A DNA stretch of 64,000 bases from Symsagittifera roscoffensis (GCF_963678635.1 NC_087069.1:10005206-10069205), one strand, 5' to 3'; counted from the first letter of the stretch, positions 44,452-54,814 are shown. The notes: a model not told the origin generated them from the letters alone. Made by a program: numbers and translations.

Positions 44452-45036
44452 TCACCAATTTCGATCGCATCGTCCCTTTTCTGGTTCTTGAAAGATACAC
44501 CACCTCTCCTTTATCGTCCTTTCCAGTTCATCCTTCATCCCATCCAGATCTTGCATGGTTTGGTCCGTCTGAACCTTCTGTCCTACTTTCGCCCTATTTG
44601 GTGGCACAGCTGCTCTCAGTGGTGAACCAGACGAGGCAGCCTCGCTGTTCATCTCCTGATGCATTCTCGTCAGCCCAGGTTTGGGCTTGGAGGCCATAGT
44701 CATTTCACCTGGTTGGTAAGTCGTGAAACTTCCCAACCCAGGCTCATTCGCCAAGTCACTCCCTGAGAGAGTCCCGTTTCTCCACCTCATCACTCTCATG
44801 TTGGGGCGGTCTAGGACTCCCCTCTCTCCATATGCTGCCATCATCAAGACTTCCGTGGGGCGGCCCCCACGGTTGTCATGCCCCAAGATGTTGATCAGGG
44901 CGGTCAGCAACATGACTACCTCTGGGTCCTCCAGAGCGAAGTCTCGTTCCATCAGCCGACGATAGATCGCATCTACCATCGGTCCCACATATGCCTCTGC
45001 CAGGTCCATCAATTCATCCAAGTTGAAGTTATCCAT
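44452..45036 (-). CDS. Element B third coding region, N-terminal part
   Basis: ATG 45,036 starts a 194-codon frame with LEDPEVVMLLTALINILG, then RGGRPTEVLMMAAYGERG, which matches element A at 57,400-57,520. The rest is polar and low in order-promoting residues. It ends at a stop near the site where element A carries its extra 2.3 kb. It is probably the true start of the third coding region, about 0.4 kb after the macrodomain end. Confidence 0.55.
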   Translation of the reverse strand: MDNFNLDELMDLAEAYVGPMVDAIYRRLMERDFALEDPEVVMLLTALINILGHDNRGGRPTEVLMMAAYGERGVLDRPNMRVMRWRNGTLSGSDLANEPGLGSFTTYQPGEMTMASKPKPGLTRMHQEMNSEAASSGSPLRAAVPPNRAKVGQKVQTDQTMQDLDGMKDELERTIKERWCIFQEPEKGRCDRNW

Positions 45037-45441
45037 TCTATTCTTTCAAGTTCGGTTCGGTTTTGATTCAAAGATTTGACTCAAGTGAGTAATTAAACGA
45101 TCAATCAGGATCTAGAAATGAGGTCACAAATATCACACTTGTCAGTTTCATCTTAATATATATCGCTAAAAATGCTAAAATTTGCTTAAAAACAGTTCAG
45201 ATAAAAAGATATTTATCCTAAAATTTATTAAAATCAATCGGTCTCTAAAATTTTGGAATTCGACCTAAGATTGGACAGTCCAAACTTTGGATCTATTCCT
45301 AAGATCGTCTTTCAGTTGTTCATGGTCACTAACCCCTACTTACCCAAGATCTTAATAACATAACACATAATAATAACATAACACATAATAATTACATAAC
45401 ACATATATTAGTCTTTAGCCTATCACCTTCCTACACGTCAC
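45037..45441 (-). other. Spacer between macrodomain and third coding region, with short tandem repeats
   Basis: It contains three copies of a 15-16-base repeat around ATAACATAACACATA (45,355-45,412). The matching spacer of element A has TATGTGTTATGTTATGG near 57,000 on the plus strand. No promoter could be identified. Confidence 0.55.
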
Positions 45442-46053
45442 TCAGCCTATACTTAAACAAAATTTCTTATGCAGGTATACTTGTATGTTAGTATCCGAGA
45501 ATATCACGTGTACAAGCGCGTACAGTTCCCTAGGATGCAGTCGTCCTCTGTTCGGATCATACACTGGAAGCGAGAGCTCCTTCACGTCCCTTTCCAAGAG
45601 GAAATCTCTCAAACTCGTCAAGGACAAGATTAGGTTCTCTGGGTCCAAGTGCTGCTTCTCCGTCGCCCTCGTCACCAAGAAGCATAGGTATTTTCCCGGT
45701 ATTTGTGATGCCGCCGGAGGTAAGGCTGCTACGCCCCCTACTCCTGGTCGTTGCTTCCAAAGGAATTCCACGTTTTTGTATTCTCTCTTAAAATCTGCCG
45801 CTAAGGCTGTCCTAAAACTCATGTCTGCTGTGATTGCTATCGCACATGTTCTGTTTGTGAGTATGAAATCACGGTCTGTTAATATTATGCTACTTGAATA
45901 CTCATTTGGTAAGTTAAAGTATGACTCAACTACCCTCCCTATGTCAGGTTTCTTAGGTTCTTCGCCTGTTTCCGCTTCTAAATCTCCTGTTTCTCTTGCT
46001 AGTCTCAATTTTTTTATTATCAGGTTTTCAGTGTGGGTAAGTCCTACCCCCAC
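45442..46053 (-). CDS. Element B macrodomain-like module (Poa1p/OARD1-type), end of the pol polyprotein
   Basis: The frame of 203 codons is intact from 46,053 and probably continues upstream in frame as AIDGDVEGNFVWGVGVG. After a linker, residues about 60-197 show the macrodomain order: CAIAITADMSF and ALAADFK (first strand and helix), FLWKQRPGVGGVAAL, then KYLCFLVTRA (central strand). LILSLTSLRDFLLERDVKEL, SLPVYDPNRG (usually the P-x-I-G-x-G-L-D loop) and LYALVHVIFSDTNIQVYL follow. Known relatives bind or remove ADP-ribose. Here the Gly-rich ligand loops are altered (no MGAG-like loop, PNRG instead of GxGLD), so binding and catalysis are uncertain. Placement directly after the integrase region in both copies shows it is part of the element. 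Confidence 0.6.
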   Translation of the reverse strand: MGVGLTHTENLIIKKLRLARETGDLEAETGEEPKKPDIGRVVESYFNLPNEYSSSIILTDRDFILTNRTCAIAITADMSFRTALAADFKREYKNVEFLWKQRPGVGGVAALPPAASQIPGKYLCFLVTRATEKQHLDPENLILSLTSLRDFLLERDVKELSLPVYDPNRGRLHPRELYALVHVIFSDTNIQVYLHKKFCLSIG

Positions 46054-46136
46054 TCCCCAGACAAAATTCCCTTCGACGTCCCCGTCGATCGCATACCGGA
46101 TATCAAGTCGAGGTTAGAAGCCGGAATGAGTAGTTG

Positions 46137-46161
46137 TCCTTCCTGGGCAGCCCAGGAAGGA
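46137..46161. repeat. Perfect 25-bp palindrome (12-bp arms, 1-base centre)
   Basis: TCCTTCCTGGGC, A, then its exact reverse complement. It lies in coding sequence between the acidic region and the macrodomain of element B and is absent from element A at the equivalent place. Confidence 0.9.
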
Positions 46162-46194
46162 TCATCTCGTTCGGTCTTGATGTATTTCGCACTT

Positions 46195-47079
46195 TCACGA
46201 TCTACGTCTTGAATCGTGACACTGGTCTCTTTTGGGGTCTGATGTCATTTCGTTCAGCCACTCCAAGACTCGCAGATTTGTGAGATCATCTCCGTAGGAC
46301 TCCGATTGCTCCTCGTCGAAATCTACTTCGGGTTTCGACCTGTCCTCGATCCATTCCTGGTCGTGATCATCTACTCTGTCAATGTCTTGTGAGACTGTTA
46401 TGCTTTCTAGACCCACCATTTCTTCCACTATCTTTTTCAGATCTATCCTATCTACTACAAAGTCGTCACCGTAACGGTTGTATTTCTTTCCAGGTCTTCT
46501 CCCGTCGCCTTGTCGAGTCTGCATCGTGAACGGGAGATCTGATTCCAATTTTTTGGGAAACTCTGTTTGTTCGGGATCCTGCCAATCTTCCTCTGCATAA
46601 GGTAAGGTTTCATCATCCGCTTCGATCACCTCATTTGGATCCAGGTCCAGTGGTGTATTTGTTCCCTCCTCTACGACTTCGTTTCCATCGTTCTTCTCCC
46701 TGGTGCCTTTCTCGTTGATTTCACAAGCAGGAACCATCATCAGATAATCCCCTTCTTCTATGTCTGCGGGTATACACCAATCTTCTGTCGATGGTTTGTG
46801 TGGCTTAATATTCTCATAATGGGCGGCTCGACCAGTACTCAGTCTATAAAAACGTCCCTTCTTTAGTAGCTTTTTTGTCCCTTTCGGTGGTATAACGTTC
46901 TGGAATACTCATACATAGTCTCCCACCGAGTAAGCCTTTGCACCAGCTGCTTTCTTGTCGAATTTCTTTCTCTGTCTTGCCTGTGCTTGCTGAGTATTTC
47001 GTCTACACAAATCGTTCAACTCCTGTTGACGTCTGATCAAATCCCTTACGTAAGCCTGCGGAGACGTTTTCTTTCCCTC
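46195..47079 (-). pseudogene. Element B integrase C-terminal and acidic post-integrase region
   Basis: This continues in the same frame as the integrase core after a TAG/TAA at 47,078-47,080, with another stop near 46,914. Compared with element A, about 13 codons holding the core of the GPY/F module (WRGPF...) are missing in frame, so KKLLKK joins GRFYRL directly. The acidic part (DDETLPYAEEDW, YGDDFVVDR, LRVLEWLNEM) is conserved with A. A frame change near 46,200 leads towards the macrodomain. Confidence 0.7.
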
Positions 47080-48129
47080 CTACTCTGGATAGAAGAAGGT
47101 TAAGGGTAAAGACTTCTCGTGTCCAGTTAGCATCATGTGTGGACTCACTCCGGTGATTGAGTGTTGCGTGCTATTATAGGCTCCCATCACCTGTGGAAGG
47201 TATCTGTCCCAATCGGTCATGTACCTGGAACAATATACCCTCAGCATCGACACTAACGTTCTATTTTGTCTTTCCACTAAGCCATTCGTCTGAGGGTGGT
47301 ATGTCGTGGAGTGAGCTTGAGCAACCTGTGAGCGTCTCATAAGCTCTTTCGTAAGCTCTCCTACGAAGGCTGTTCCATTGTCCGATTGAAACGTCATCGG
47401 ACAACCATGTCTCGCTATCCACGTATTGATCAGGTGGTCGCATGTCTCCTCCGCCGAGGCAGTTATGCAGGGCACGGCCTCAGCATACTTCGTAAAAGGA
47501 TCTATCATGACCAACACTTGGTTATAACCGCTGTCTGTCATGCATATCTTCTGGTGATCCATCTGCACCACCTCGTTGAATTCAGACGACTCAATCGATT
47601 GTAAAGGAAATCGCAATTTCCTTGGATCCTTGACCTGTTGGCATGACAGGCACGCTGTTACCCATTTCTCACATGCTTTTTTCTTTCCAGGCCACTCAAA
47701 GCGCTTCAAGATCCTCTGATACACTTTGTCAATCCCTTGATGGCCCATCTGATCATGCGACCTGAATAATAGTTCTGTCTGATAGAGTTGCGGCAACACT
47801 ATCGCGTTATACTTGTATAAGACTTTGTCTTCTTCTCTTCTCTTGCAAGCCACGATCCTGTCCTTGTTCAGATATAATCTCCCCTCCTTCTGGATGAAGT
47901 ATTGTCTCAGGATCCTATAACTGTCTTCTTCTAGGTCACCTTTGTCTGGTGCACCATTTTCTATCCACCTTTTCAGGTTACTTGTCATGCGGTCATTTCT
48001 TTGCGCCCTTAGTAGGTCAGAGAGTCTATATCTCGCCTTCAAGTATGTCTTGATGACCCTCATTTGACAATTCATCTCATTGGGCTGGTGTGTGTCCTCC
48101 TCCATCTTTACGCACCAAATCTTTGCCAA
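47080..48129 (-). CDS. Element B integrase
   Basis: A 349-codon frame has the HHCC zinc-binding region (SHDQMGHQG, CLSCQQ) and an unbroken DDE core: NEVVQMDHQK, FQSDNGTAF and GLVERQNRTL. The length and the motif spacing fit Ty3/gypsy integrases. The enzyme inserts the cDNA. Upstream, the same polyprotein carries RT and RNase H; downstream come the GPY/F remnant and macrodomain. It is more intact than the copy in element A. Confidence 0.9.
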   Translation of the reverse strand: MAKIWCVKMEEDTHQPNEMNCQMRVIKTYLKARYRLSDLLRAQRNDRMTSNLKRWIENGAPDKGDLEEDSYRILRQYFIQKEGRLYLNKDRIVACKRREEDKVLYKYNAIVLPQLYQTELLFRSHDQMGHQGIDKVYQRILKRFEWPGKKKACEKWVTACLSCQQVKDPRKLRFPLQSIESSEFNEVVQMDHQKICMTDSGYNQVLVMIDPFTKYAEAVPCITASAEETCDHLINTWIARHGCPMTFQSDNGTAFVGELTKELMRRSQVAQAHSTTYHPQTNGLVERQNRTLVSMLRVYCSRYMTDWDRYLPQVMGAYNSTQHSITGVSPHMMLTGHEKSLPLTFFYPE

Positions 48130-48170
48130 TGGTTGTGCCTCTTGTTTGAACGGTTGAAGATCAGTCCTGA

Positions 48171-48557
48171 CTACCTGTTTTGCGGCAACAGACTCATCGA
48201 CCGCTTGGATACTGCTATCGTTTCCAAATCATCCGCTGCGTTGTCAAAGATCCTTTCGTTTAGTATGAGGTATCGATCACTGTCAGGGTCTTGGTACACT
48301 TCTCTATCCAGATCCCTTGCGCGAGTTTCCACTAGCAGTGTGTGGATCGCTAATTCTGACAGTTTTGATCCCGAGCTCGAGCTCCTGTCTGAGTATGTGT
48401 CCATACTTGAATTCCTGGAACTGTCATCCATTGAAGAGTCTGTATTGGAGTCCGCACCCTCCTTCAGTTCAGGTCCGTACCTTCTCCGCATCCACCTAAA
48501 CTCCCCGGACAAAACTTTGTTCCTTAGGTCCTGTTTTTTTGTCATGGACATTTTCAT
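48171..48557 (-). pseudogene. Element B linker between RNase H region and integrase
   Basis: The Ser/Asp-rich frame ends with LDREVYQDPDSDRYLILNE, matching the first part of element A (36,620-36,700). It is connected by frame changes to the preceding (48,496-49,065) and following (integrase) frames. There is no known domain. Confidence 0.5.
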
Positions 48558-50430
48558 CCATCTCAGACTCCCCGGACATACTTCCTTGTCTCGGATGTTG
48601 ATCTCGAACTCGCCGGTTTAACTTACCATTTGTCTCCCCGGACAAATAATCTTGCTCCAGTTCTCGTTCAACTTTCTCGTCTTCTCCATCTTGGTCCTCA
48701 AAGGTAACGATTTTTGTTTGCGTATCGTTACCCTGCTCTTTCCGACCGTATGAATTACTCACTAAGACTTCTTGGGGTATTGAGGACACCAGTTGCTGAA
48801 CTATTGACCTACAATCCCTCTCGTTGTCTTTATGTTGTCGTATTGACGGCATGATCTTCACCTTCTCACTGACCGTCAGTGATGCTATGGCTGCTGCCCA
48901 CTCGGGTTCATCTCTGGTCACTTCTCTCTCTAACAATCTACCCAGCATCCGCATCACTTGCGGTGTGACCTGCACCGTTTTGTCCAGTAACGAGAGGCTG
49001 TTTATGTTCATGCGAGAGAGTTCCTGCTGGACCAGGTTTGAGCGCAGCAACAGATCCAAGGGCACCGGGTCCCTTTTGGATAGGATTTTTATCTCGGCTG
49101 CTTTCTCGACAGGTAACTCAGGATGCCCTGGAATTGGATGTCCAGACTTATCTAACCATCTCGTTAAGGGAAGCGCTTCATAAGTTTCTTTGTCCAGAAA
49201 CGAGAAACCCTCCTTTATTTACGCTTGATTGGCTTGCCTTTGCTCCAATCTTTCATAGAACTCAGTTTTCTTACTGAGGCTGTCAGCATTCTGGTGTTTG
49301 TCACGCATCCTGTGCTCGATTATCATATGGTAGCCATCCAATCTGACTATCCATCTACCAATATAACTCTGATCCATCGAGTAGGTCTTCAACCAGGATA
49401 ACGCTCTGTTGTCCACGCGTAACTTGAAGGGAGCGCTCCCCAAGTATGCACGGTACTTTTCCACGAACGTGACTACCGCAAACATTTCTGCTTTTGGTGC
49501 ACCATATTTCATCTCAGTGTCGCTCAAGACTTTGCTGCCATATGCAATGGGACGAAGAACCGTTCTTCCATTCCATTCTTGTTCCTGATGCAATATTCCT
49601 GAGATGGCTACTACCGACGCGTCTGTGTCAAGAACATACATGCCATCTTCCGTAGGCATGCCTAGTACTGGCGCTTCGCACAGTTCCCGCTTTATGTTCT
49701 CGAAGGCAACCTGTGCTTCATCGTTCCACTCGAACTTCTTTCCTTTATTGCGCATCAGCTTCTGCTTTGGATACACCTTGTCCGCATATCCTTTGATGAA
49801 TTCACGGTAATAATTGGCAAACCCTAGGAAGCTCATTAGCTGTGTGTCCGTTCTCGGAGCCTTCCATGTCAACACAGCCTCTACTGCTTCCGGATCCGGC
49901 CTCACACCATGCCTGTCAACCATTCTTCCCAGGTATTTAATCGAATCCCTAAGGATGTCACAATTTGATGGTTTGCATTTCAAGCCTGCTCTTTTCATAC
50001 ATCCAAAGACCTCATCGAGCCGATCAATGTGGTCCTCCAGGGTCGGTGTCGCTATGACTACGTCATCCACGTAACACATCACGAGATTCCCGTACTTTTT
50101 AGTCACTCCTGTCAAAGCCTGTGCCATCAGTCTTTGAAAAGTTGCCGTTGCATTGCACAAGCCGAAGGGCATTCTCTTCCACTGGTACAATCCCAATTCG
50201 CATGCGAATCCGGTTCTCTCTCTATCCTTTTTCCGCAGAGGGACCTGCCAGAAGGCAGAACCCAAGTCCAACGTGGTGAAAAACTTGGCATCACCAAGCT
50301 TGGAGAGGCTCTCGTCTATTCGCGGTATCGGGTACGCATCTTTTATTGTAACCGCGTTCAAGTAACGAAAGTCGCAACAAAATCTAAGCTGCCCCCTTTC
50401 TTTTTCGCCATTACCACCCCGCAAGCCCAT
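48496..50430 (-). pseudogene. Element B reverse transcriptase and RNase H with downstream connector, one in-frame stop
   Basis: From about 50,430 the frame contains RT motifs: CCDFRYLNAVTIKDAYPIPR, LDLGSAFWQVPL, FGLCNATATFQRLM and the catalytic YVDD (50,062-50,074). SFLGFANYYREFIKGYA and the RNase H segment with DTDAS and AEMFAVV follow. A TAA at 49,219-49,221 interrupts, but the same frame continues with GFSFLDKETYEALPLTRWL to 48,496. The very N-terminal RT residues are in the preceding frame, separated by a frameshift near 50,400. The order protease-RT-RNaseH-integrase is that of Ty3/gypsy. Confidence 0.9.
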
Positions 50431-51370
50431 GGCGATTTCGAGGGTTCTATCATGTCGTATTCAAGCAACATTTCTATTTCTGCTCGGCAAGCTTCCAATT
50501 TGTGTGGCGTCATTCGTCTCGCGCCCTCTCTGTGCAGAACGACACTTTCTTCCAGTTCAAATTCGTGTTCGACGAAGTTACAGCAACCGATATCCGCTTT
50601 ATGTTTCGAAAATACATCTGCGTTCCGACTTAAAACGTCCCGCAATTTTTCGAAATCTCCCTCACCTATTTTCCCTTTTAAATGTTCTATTTCTGGCAAA
50701 ACCGGTTTGTCAGAATCTAGTTCATATGACGAGGGGCGTTCCGGAAAATTCGAGCAGCTTGATAAGCCGTCGTCCGTTTCGGATTTCATTGAAAACAATT
50801 TATTAATGGATTTTAATTCATTGATCCTCTTTAAAATTTTATCTTTATTGGCATGATAAGGACAGTCTTTCACCTTATGTTTCCTCAAGTTTTGTGTCTC
50901 CTCATAGTCGGTCCTCATCGGCAAAACGTAACAAAGCTTCTTTCCACGCTGGATTGAAACCGTGGTGTCCAGTGTGTTCAATAACACACTGACACACAGT
51001 CCGTTTCGCGTTACCGAGAAGCTCCAGCCTAAAGTCACCGAACTCTGACTATTTGGATTCGGTACTAAACAAACCTGTTTACTATCGCTTAATGAATTTA
51101 AACTTCTCCTTCTAAAAATTGCCACCACAGCTTGTCCTGGCTGTAATTTTACTTTTCTGTCTAAAAAAATTGGTAACTTGTTTTCGTCTATTATTATCCT
51201 ATTAATTGTTTTCTTAACATACTTCCGGTCCGGGTTTCTAATCCGTATCAGACCATTGTTCAAGTCAATCATCACGTCAAAATTCCTGACAAAATCTCTG
51301 CCCAAGATGAATTGGTCGGCGTCGTCCAAATTCTCTACCACCAGGAAGCTCATCCAAAGATCCCGTCCTC
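50400..51370 (-). pseudogene. Element B protease C-terminal half and RT N-terminal extension
   Basis: In the frame of 50,358-51,488, DADQFILGRDFVRNFDV matches the second half of a retropepsin (ILG-x-D/N). About 200 residues of linker follow, and then the start of RT (EPSKSPWACGVVMAKKKGG). It is joined by frameshifts to the protease active site upstream (near 51,370) and the RT core downstream (near 50,400). Confidence 0.75.
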
Positions 51371-52030
51371 CATGTGGAGGACCATTATTGGTGTTCTTCC
51401 GGCTACGTAAATAGCTCCTCGATCGGCGGCGGCCAGTCGGAGATTCGTTGGAATTAGATCTTCCCTCGTGAAGCCCATTCTTTCCCAAATTTTTATCGGC
51501 ATCACACTCACTACCGCTCCTGTGTCCGGAAGCCCTGTGACTCCGACTTTCGTTCCGTTGGTGTCGAGCAGATGTGCGGTCACATCTGCTTCATAACCAA
51601 TGTGTACTGCATCTTGTTCCATCATGGCGTCATGGCCTATCCTGCGGACTTTGAATTCCTCTTCACCCTAATAGATCTGCCCCATTTGGTCATCATCTGT
51701 TGTCACATAAGTCCTAGTGTAGATACTGATTCCATCCACGTTCATCATCACTTGATACGGCCCATAGACCTCTAGGTAGAGTCCATGAAGTTTCTTCACG
51801 CGAGGGCCACCCGTCGTTAGTAGTGCCCGCACAGCTCTCGACTCGGTACGTGGTTCCACCTGCCTCAGATAATCTGCATATGTGTCCAAATGCATCAAAG
51901 TAAACTCGGATGGTTCACTCAGATTTCTGATTACCTGATGTCCTGCCACCGAGATTATCGACTGTATCTTGCTTCCTTGCGGTACCATACCGAACCTCTG
52001 ACCAGAGATCATATTAAGTTTCATGCTCAA
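51350..52030 (-). pseudogene. Element B aspartic protease (retropepsin) with upstream gag-pol linker, one stop
   Basis: The frames 52,030-51,668 and 51,625-51,350 are in the same phase, separated only by a TAG near 51,668. The active-site motif is DTGAVVSVM (about 51,500-51,526), and it is preceded by VTAHLLDTNGTKVGVTGLP. The flap region falls near the frame change at 51,370. The enzyme would process the Gag-Pol polyprotein. Confidence 0.8.
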
Positions 52031-52096
52031 ACTGCTTGGTGCTTTTGTCTCTTCAACCTCCGTTGCTTCGAAGGCGTTCAGTTGCTCCTGTAGTTT

Positions 52097-52832
52097 CTAA
52101 TTTTCCAGCTCGAGTTTCACCTTTTGTTCGATCTCTTTCGTCACTAGTTCCTGCTGCACTCTATTTAGAGCATCCCTCGCGGCTGCCCTATAATCGATCT
52201 TGAAGTCATCAGCCGCAGTTGCTGGTTCCGGTTCACGTGTCTCTTCTGTTACCGCTTGCATTTTCTTCGCCGCCAGCTCTTGAGGTTTATCCTTTCTGCG
52301 TGCCTCCGCTTCACTCAACAGGCGAGCCTTGCTGGCTTTCACTCCTGATAGAGCTTCTTCATGTCTTGGATGCTTGATGCCTGCCACTGCATCCCAGAAT
52401 TGCAGACAATATGATTTGAAATGACCTTCCAAGTTGCAAAAGAAACACCTCGGGCCGAATTTCGCTATTACTCCTCTCATGAAATCCTCATGGTCCAATT
52501 CGGACGCATCTTCGTCCTCAACGCTAAAGCCTATTGCTTTCATGCCTTGTTTGTAATTGGGCATGCTGACACATGATGGTCCGTTGAACTGCAATTGTCA
52601 CAAGAGCGTCTCTTATCCATATCTTGTCCCTCGGTTTATACCAATTGTTCCATTGGTTTGCTGGTCCGCTATTAAAATTACCATAATTGTTCTTGTAAGA
52701 TCCAGACCTCGAAGGGGGTTTCAACAAAAGATACTCTTTTGACTTTAGCCTCAACTCCTCTGGTGTTGGCGCATTCGTTGATAGTGGTGTGTAATGCGTT
52801 GCTAGCATTGTTCGAAATTCATCATTTTTCAC
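52097..52832 (-). pseudogene. Element B nucleocapsid region with two CCHC zinc knuckles, frameshifted
   Basis: The frame 52,832-52,524 carries the capsid C-terminus (TMLATHYTPLSTNAPTPEEL). A first knuckle, CDNCSSTDHHVSAC, can be read in another frame at about 52,565-52,606, and a second, CFFCNLEGHFKSYC, lies in the frame 52,594-52,097. Both fit C-x2-C-x4-H-x4-C. After them comes a charged Lys/Glu/Ala-rich segment. The knuckles would bind genomic RNA. Two frame changes around the first knuckle break the gene. Confidence 0.75.
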
Positions 52833-52903
52833 ACCATCGATGAATTTTTAGGCTACCGCCAGGTTCATCTTTCGGTTTGACTCATCCGTTTGGCTGCGTC
52901 TTC

Positions 52904-54037
52904 TCAGCATTTCCAAATCATCGAGAAACTTGTCTTCGTTTCATCTTCTCGTTGCCTCCGTTTCTCGAAGCGCATCATTGCTTGGTGCCCCTGCATCCCT
53001 GATCCAAAACGGTTTAAGAAGATTTCCAAGATCTTCTCGGCTGTGTCACGCTGATGTTGCTTCTTGGCCATGACACAGTTCAGGGCTGTCCCTTCCAAGT
53101 TGCTGGTGAGTGCACTGCACTCTTGTCTTTCCGACAAGTCTTCCTCCTCGAAATGCAGTTTCATTACCTCTATCCAGGTATCAATACAGCCATCAGATTC
53201 GTCTTTATAGCACCTTGATTTCTTAAAGACCCTTCTGGACTTTTCACTGCGTTCATTGGTTCTGGATAGCCTTGTAAGGAATGTCTCCAGAGACCTGTTT
53301 AAGGGTTCAAAGGCTGTGGCCATTGCCGTAGCATCCCTTGAGTGTCCCGCCTGAGTGACCTCACACCTTGTCGAAGGCTCTGTATGCGGTGCATCCCTGC
53401 AATCCGAATCGCCGTAAGTGTTTCCCCCTTGGCCCACATGACTCCTCCCTAGACTGGCATTTCTCCTGTTACTGGAATCACCTCTCCCAGTTGCATGTGT
53501 GCCTTGTGTCGGTCTTTCATTCGAGGTCTGCCTGTTCCCTGTTGAACTTGCCCTACTGTTGGGGCCCCATGTTCTATGATCCCTTGTGGTATAACCTGAT
53601 GAGCTGCCCCTGCCTCTAGTGGATCCATATGTCCGTCTCCTTTGATGGTCATTGAAGTTCACCTTCGGTTCCCTGCTGGGACCTCCCGAATTCGGTTCTC
53701 CTTCTCTTGGTCCACTCCTGATTCCTAGTAGCCCGTCCAACCTGTCCATGATGGCCTGAGTTCGCCTCTCCATCATCGCTTCCAACTTTGTGTCAGGAGT
53801 CCCAAGAGTCTGCTCTTGTTGCGTTCTTAACTTCTCCATGTCATCTCTCAAACGTAACTCTCTCTGTTCCGCTTCTCTTGTCATTCGCGACAAGTTCTTT
53901 GCTATGTGCTCGTCCGTTCTTTCTTTCAAGCGTTTCTCGCACCTACCAACTTCTTGTCTATTTCGGTTTATTTCTTCCCGCAGACTTTCTCTTTCAACGT
54001 GGACCGCTCTTTCTAGTTCACTCATCCTTATGGACAT
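52904..54037 (-). CDS. Element B gag, coiled-coil and capsid part
   Basis: Residues 1-90 are a charged heptad-like coiled coil (ELERAVHVERESLREEI, REAEQRELRLRDDMEKL). A Ser/Arg/Gly-rich linker of about 150 residues follows. The retrotransposon Gag (capsid) domain comes next: CIDTWIEVMKLHFEEEDL, SNLEGTALNCV, FLNRFGSGM and FEKRRQREDETKTSF. It is in the same frame as the segment upstream (54,050-54,814), separated by one TAA. It ends near 52,904 by frameshift. Confidence 0.75.
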   Translation of the reverse strand: MSIRMSELERAVHVERESLREEINRNRQEVGRCEKRLKERTDEHIAKNLSRMTREAEQRELRLRDDMEKLRTQQEQTLGTPDTKLEAMMERRTQAIMDRLDGLLGIRSGPREGEPNSGGPSREPKVNFNDHQRRRTYGSTRGRGSSSGYTTRDHRTWGPNSRASSTGNRQTSNERPTQGTHATGRGDSSNRRNASLGRSHVGQGGNTYGDSDCRDAPHTEPSTRCEVTQAGHSRDATAMATAFEPLNRSLETFLTRLSRTNERSEKSRRVFKKSRCYKDESDGCIDTWIEVMKLHFEEEDLSERQECSALTSNLEGTALNCVMAKKQHQRDTAEKILEIFLNRFGSGMQGHQAMMRFEKRRQREDETKTSFSMIWKC

Positions 54038-54049
54038 CTGTTCGTTTTG

Positions 54050-54814
54050 TTATCCTATACTGTCCACTATATTGTTCAAGGCATCTTCTAATGCTGTCCC
54101 GTTATCTACGAGTGGCGTCACTAGTGGCGGTGTAACCCTGTCGGTCCCAGGTAGCTTCGTGCTGGTCGAGATTCGGGCCTTGGCTCTCTGCCTCGACGTC
54201 TTTTCATTATCCACCTCAGGATCCGCCAATGTATTGCCTTGCCCTCTGTTTCTACTCTCCCCAGTTTGCGGCTCTGAATTTGTCATAATCGCGAAACCTC
54301 TCGACTGGCCCGGTGTGTTTACCTCTTTGCTTATCGTTCTTACCACACCAAATTTGTCCTTGTTTCCAGTCTCTTTCCCGACGTATGGCTCATTCTCCTG
54401 GGTCGAACTATTGAGGTTGATTTGAGATCCAAAGTCCACTTGCTCATCATCGTCCTCTTCTTCCTCCTGGGATTCACCTTCGTTTCCTGTGCCCACTCCC
54501 ATGGTGAATGGAAAGATGTTCCCAAAGGTGTTTTTCATTCTTTCTGTGAACGATGAAGACGTAGTCTGTTTCACTGTCACATCTGCCATCATGGTATTGT
54601 CTGTTGAAGATCTCTTGGTAGCCACAACTTCAGTAGAGATGTCGGACAGTTCCGACATCTCCGCTCGATCCAGTGTTCCGGTGGAAGTGGGCAAATCCTG
54701 ACCTTGTTCTACCGGAGTAGATTCACTCGCTAGCCTTCTGCCTCTCCCTTCCAGCCCATGCGTTTCTTCGTTGTCCTGCATGGCCTGGTCCGGGTGGACC
54801 TCCACGTCCAACAT
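54050..54814 (-). pseudogene. Element B gag, N-terminal acidic/disordered part
   Basis: ATG 54,814 opens 254 codons rich in Ser, Thr, Glu and Asp, with a run of acidic residues in the middle. The TAA at its end lies in frame with the coiled-coil part, so the original gag probably spanned both. There is no known fold. Confidence 0.55.

Noticed and set aside
45485-46117. Plus-strand 210-codon frame
   Set aside because: It is the shadow of the macrodomain frame; the minus frame has the homologue in element A and fold-like order.
50029-50856. Plus-strand 275-codon frame
   Set aside because: It lies opposite RT, whose motifs and catalytic YVDD establish the minus strand as coding.
53790-54425. 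Plus-strand 211-codon frame in gag
   Set aside because: Low-complexity Ser/Leu/Phe translation opposite acidic gag; no homologue in element A or family likeness.
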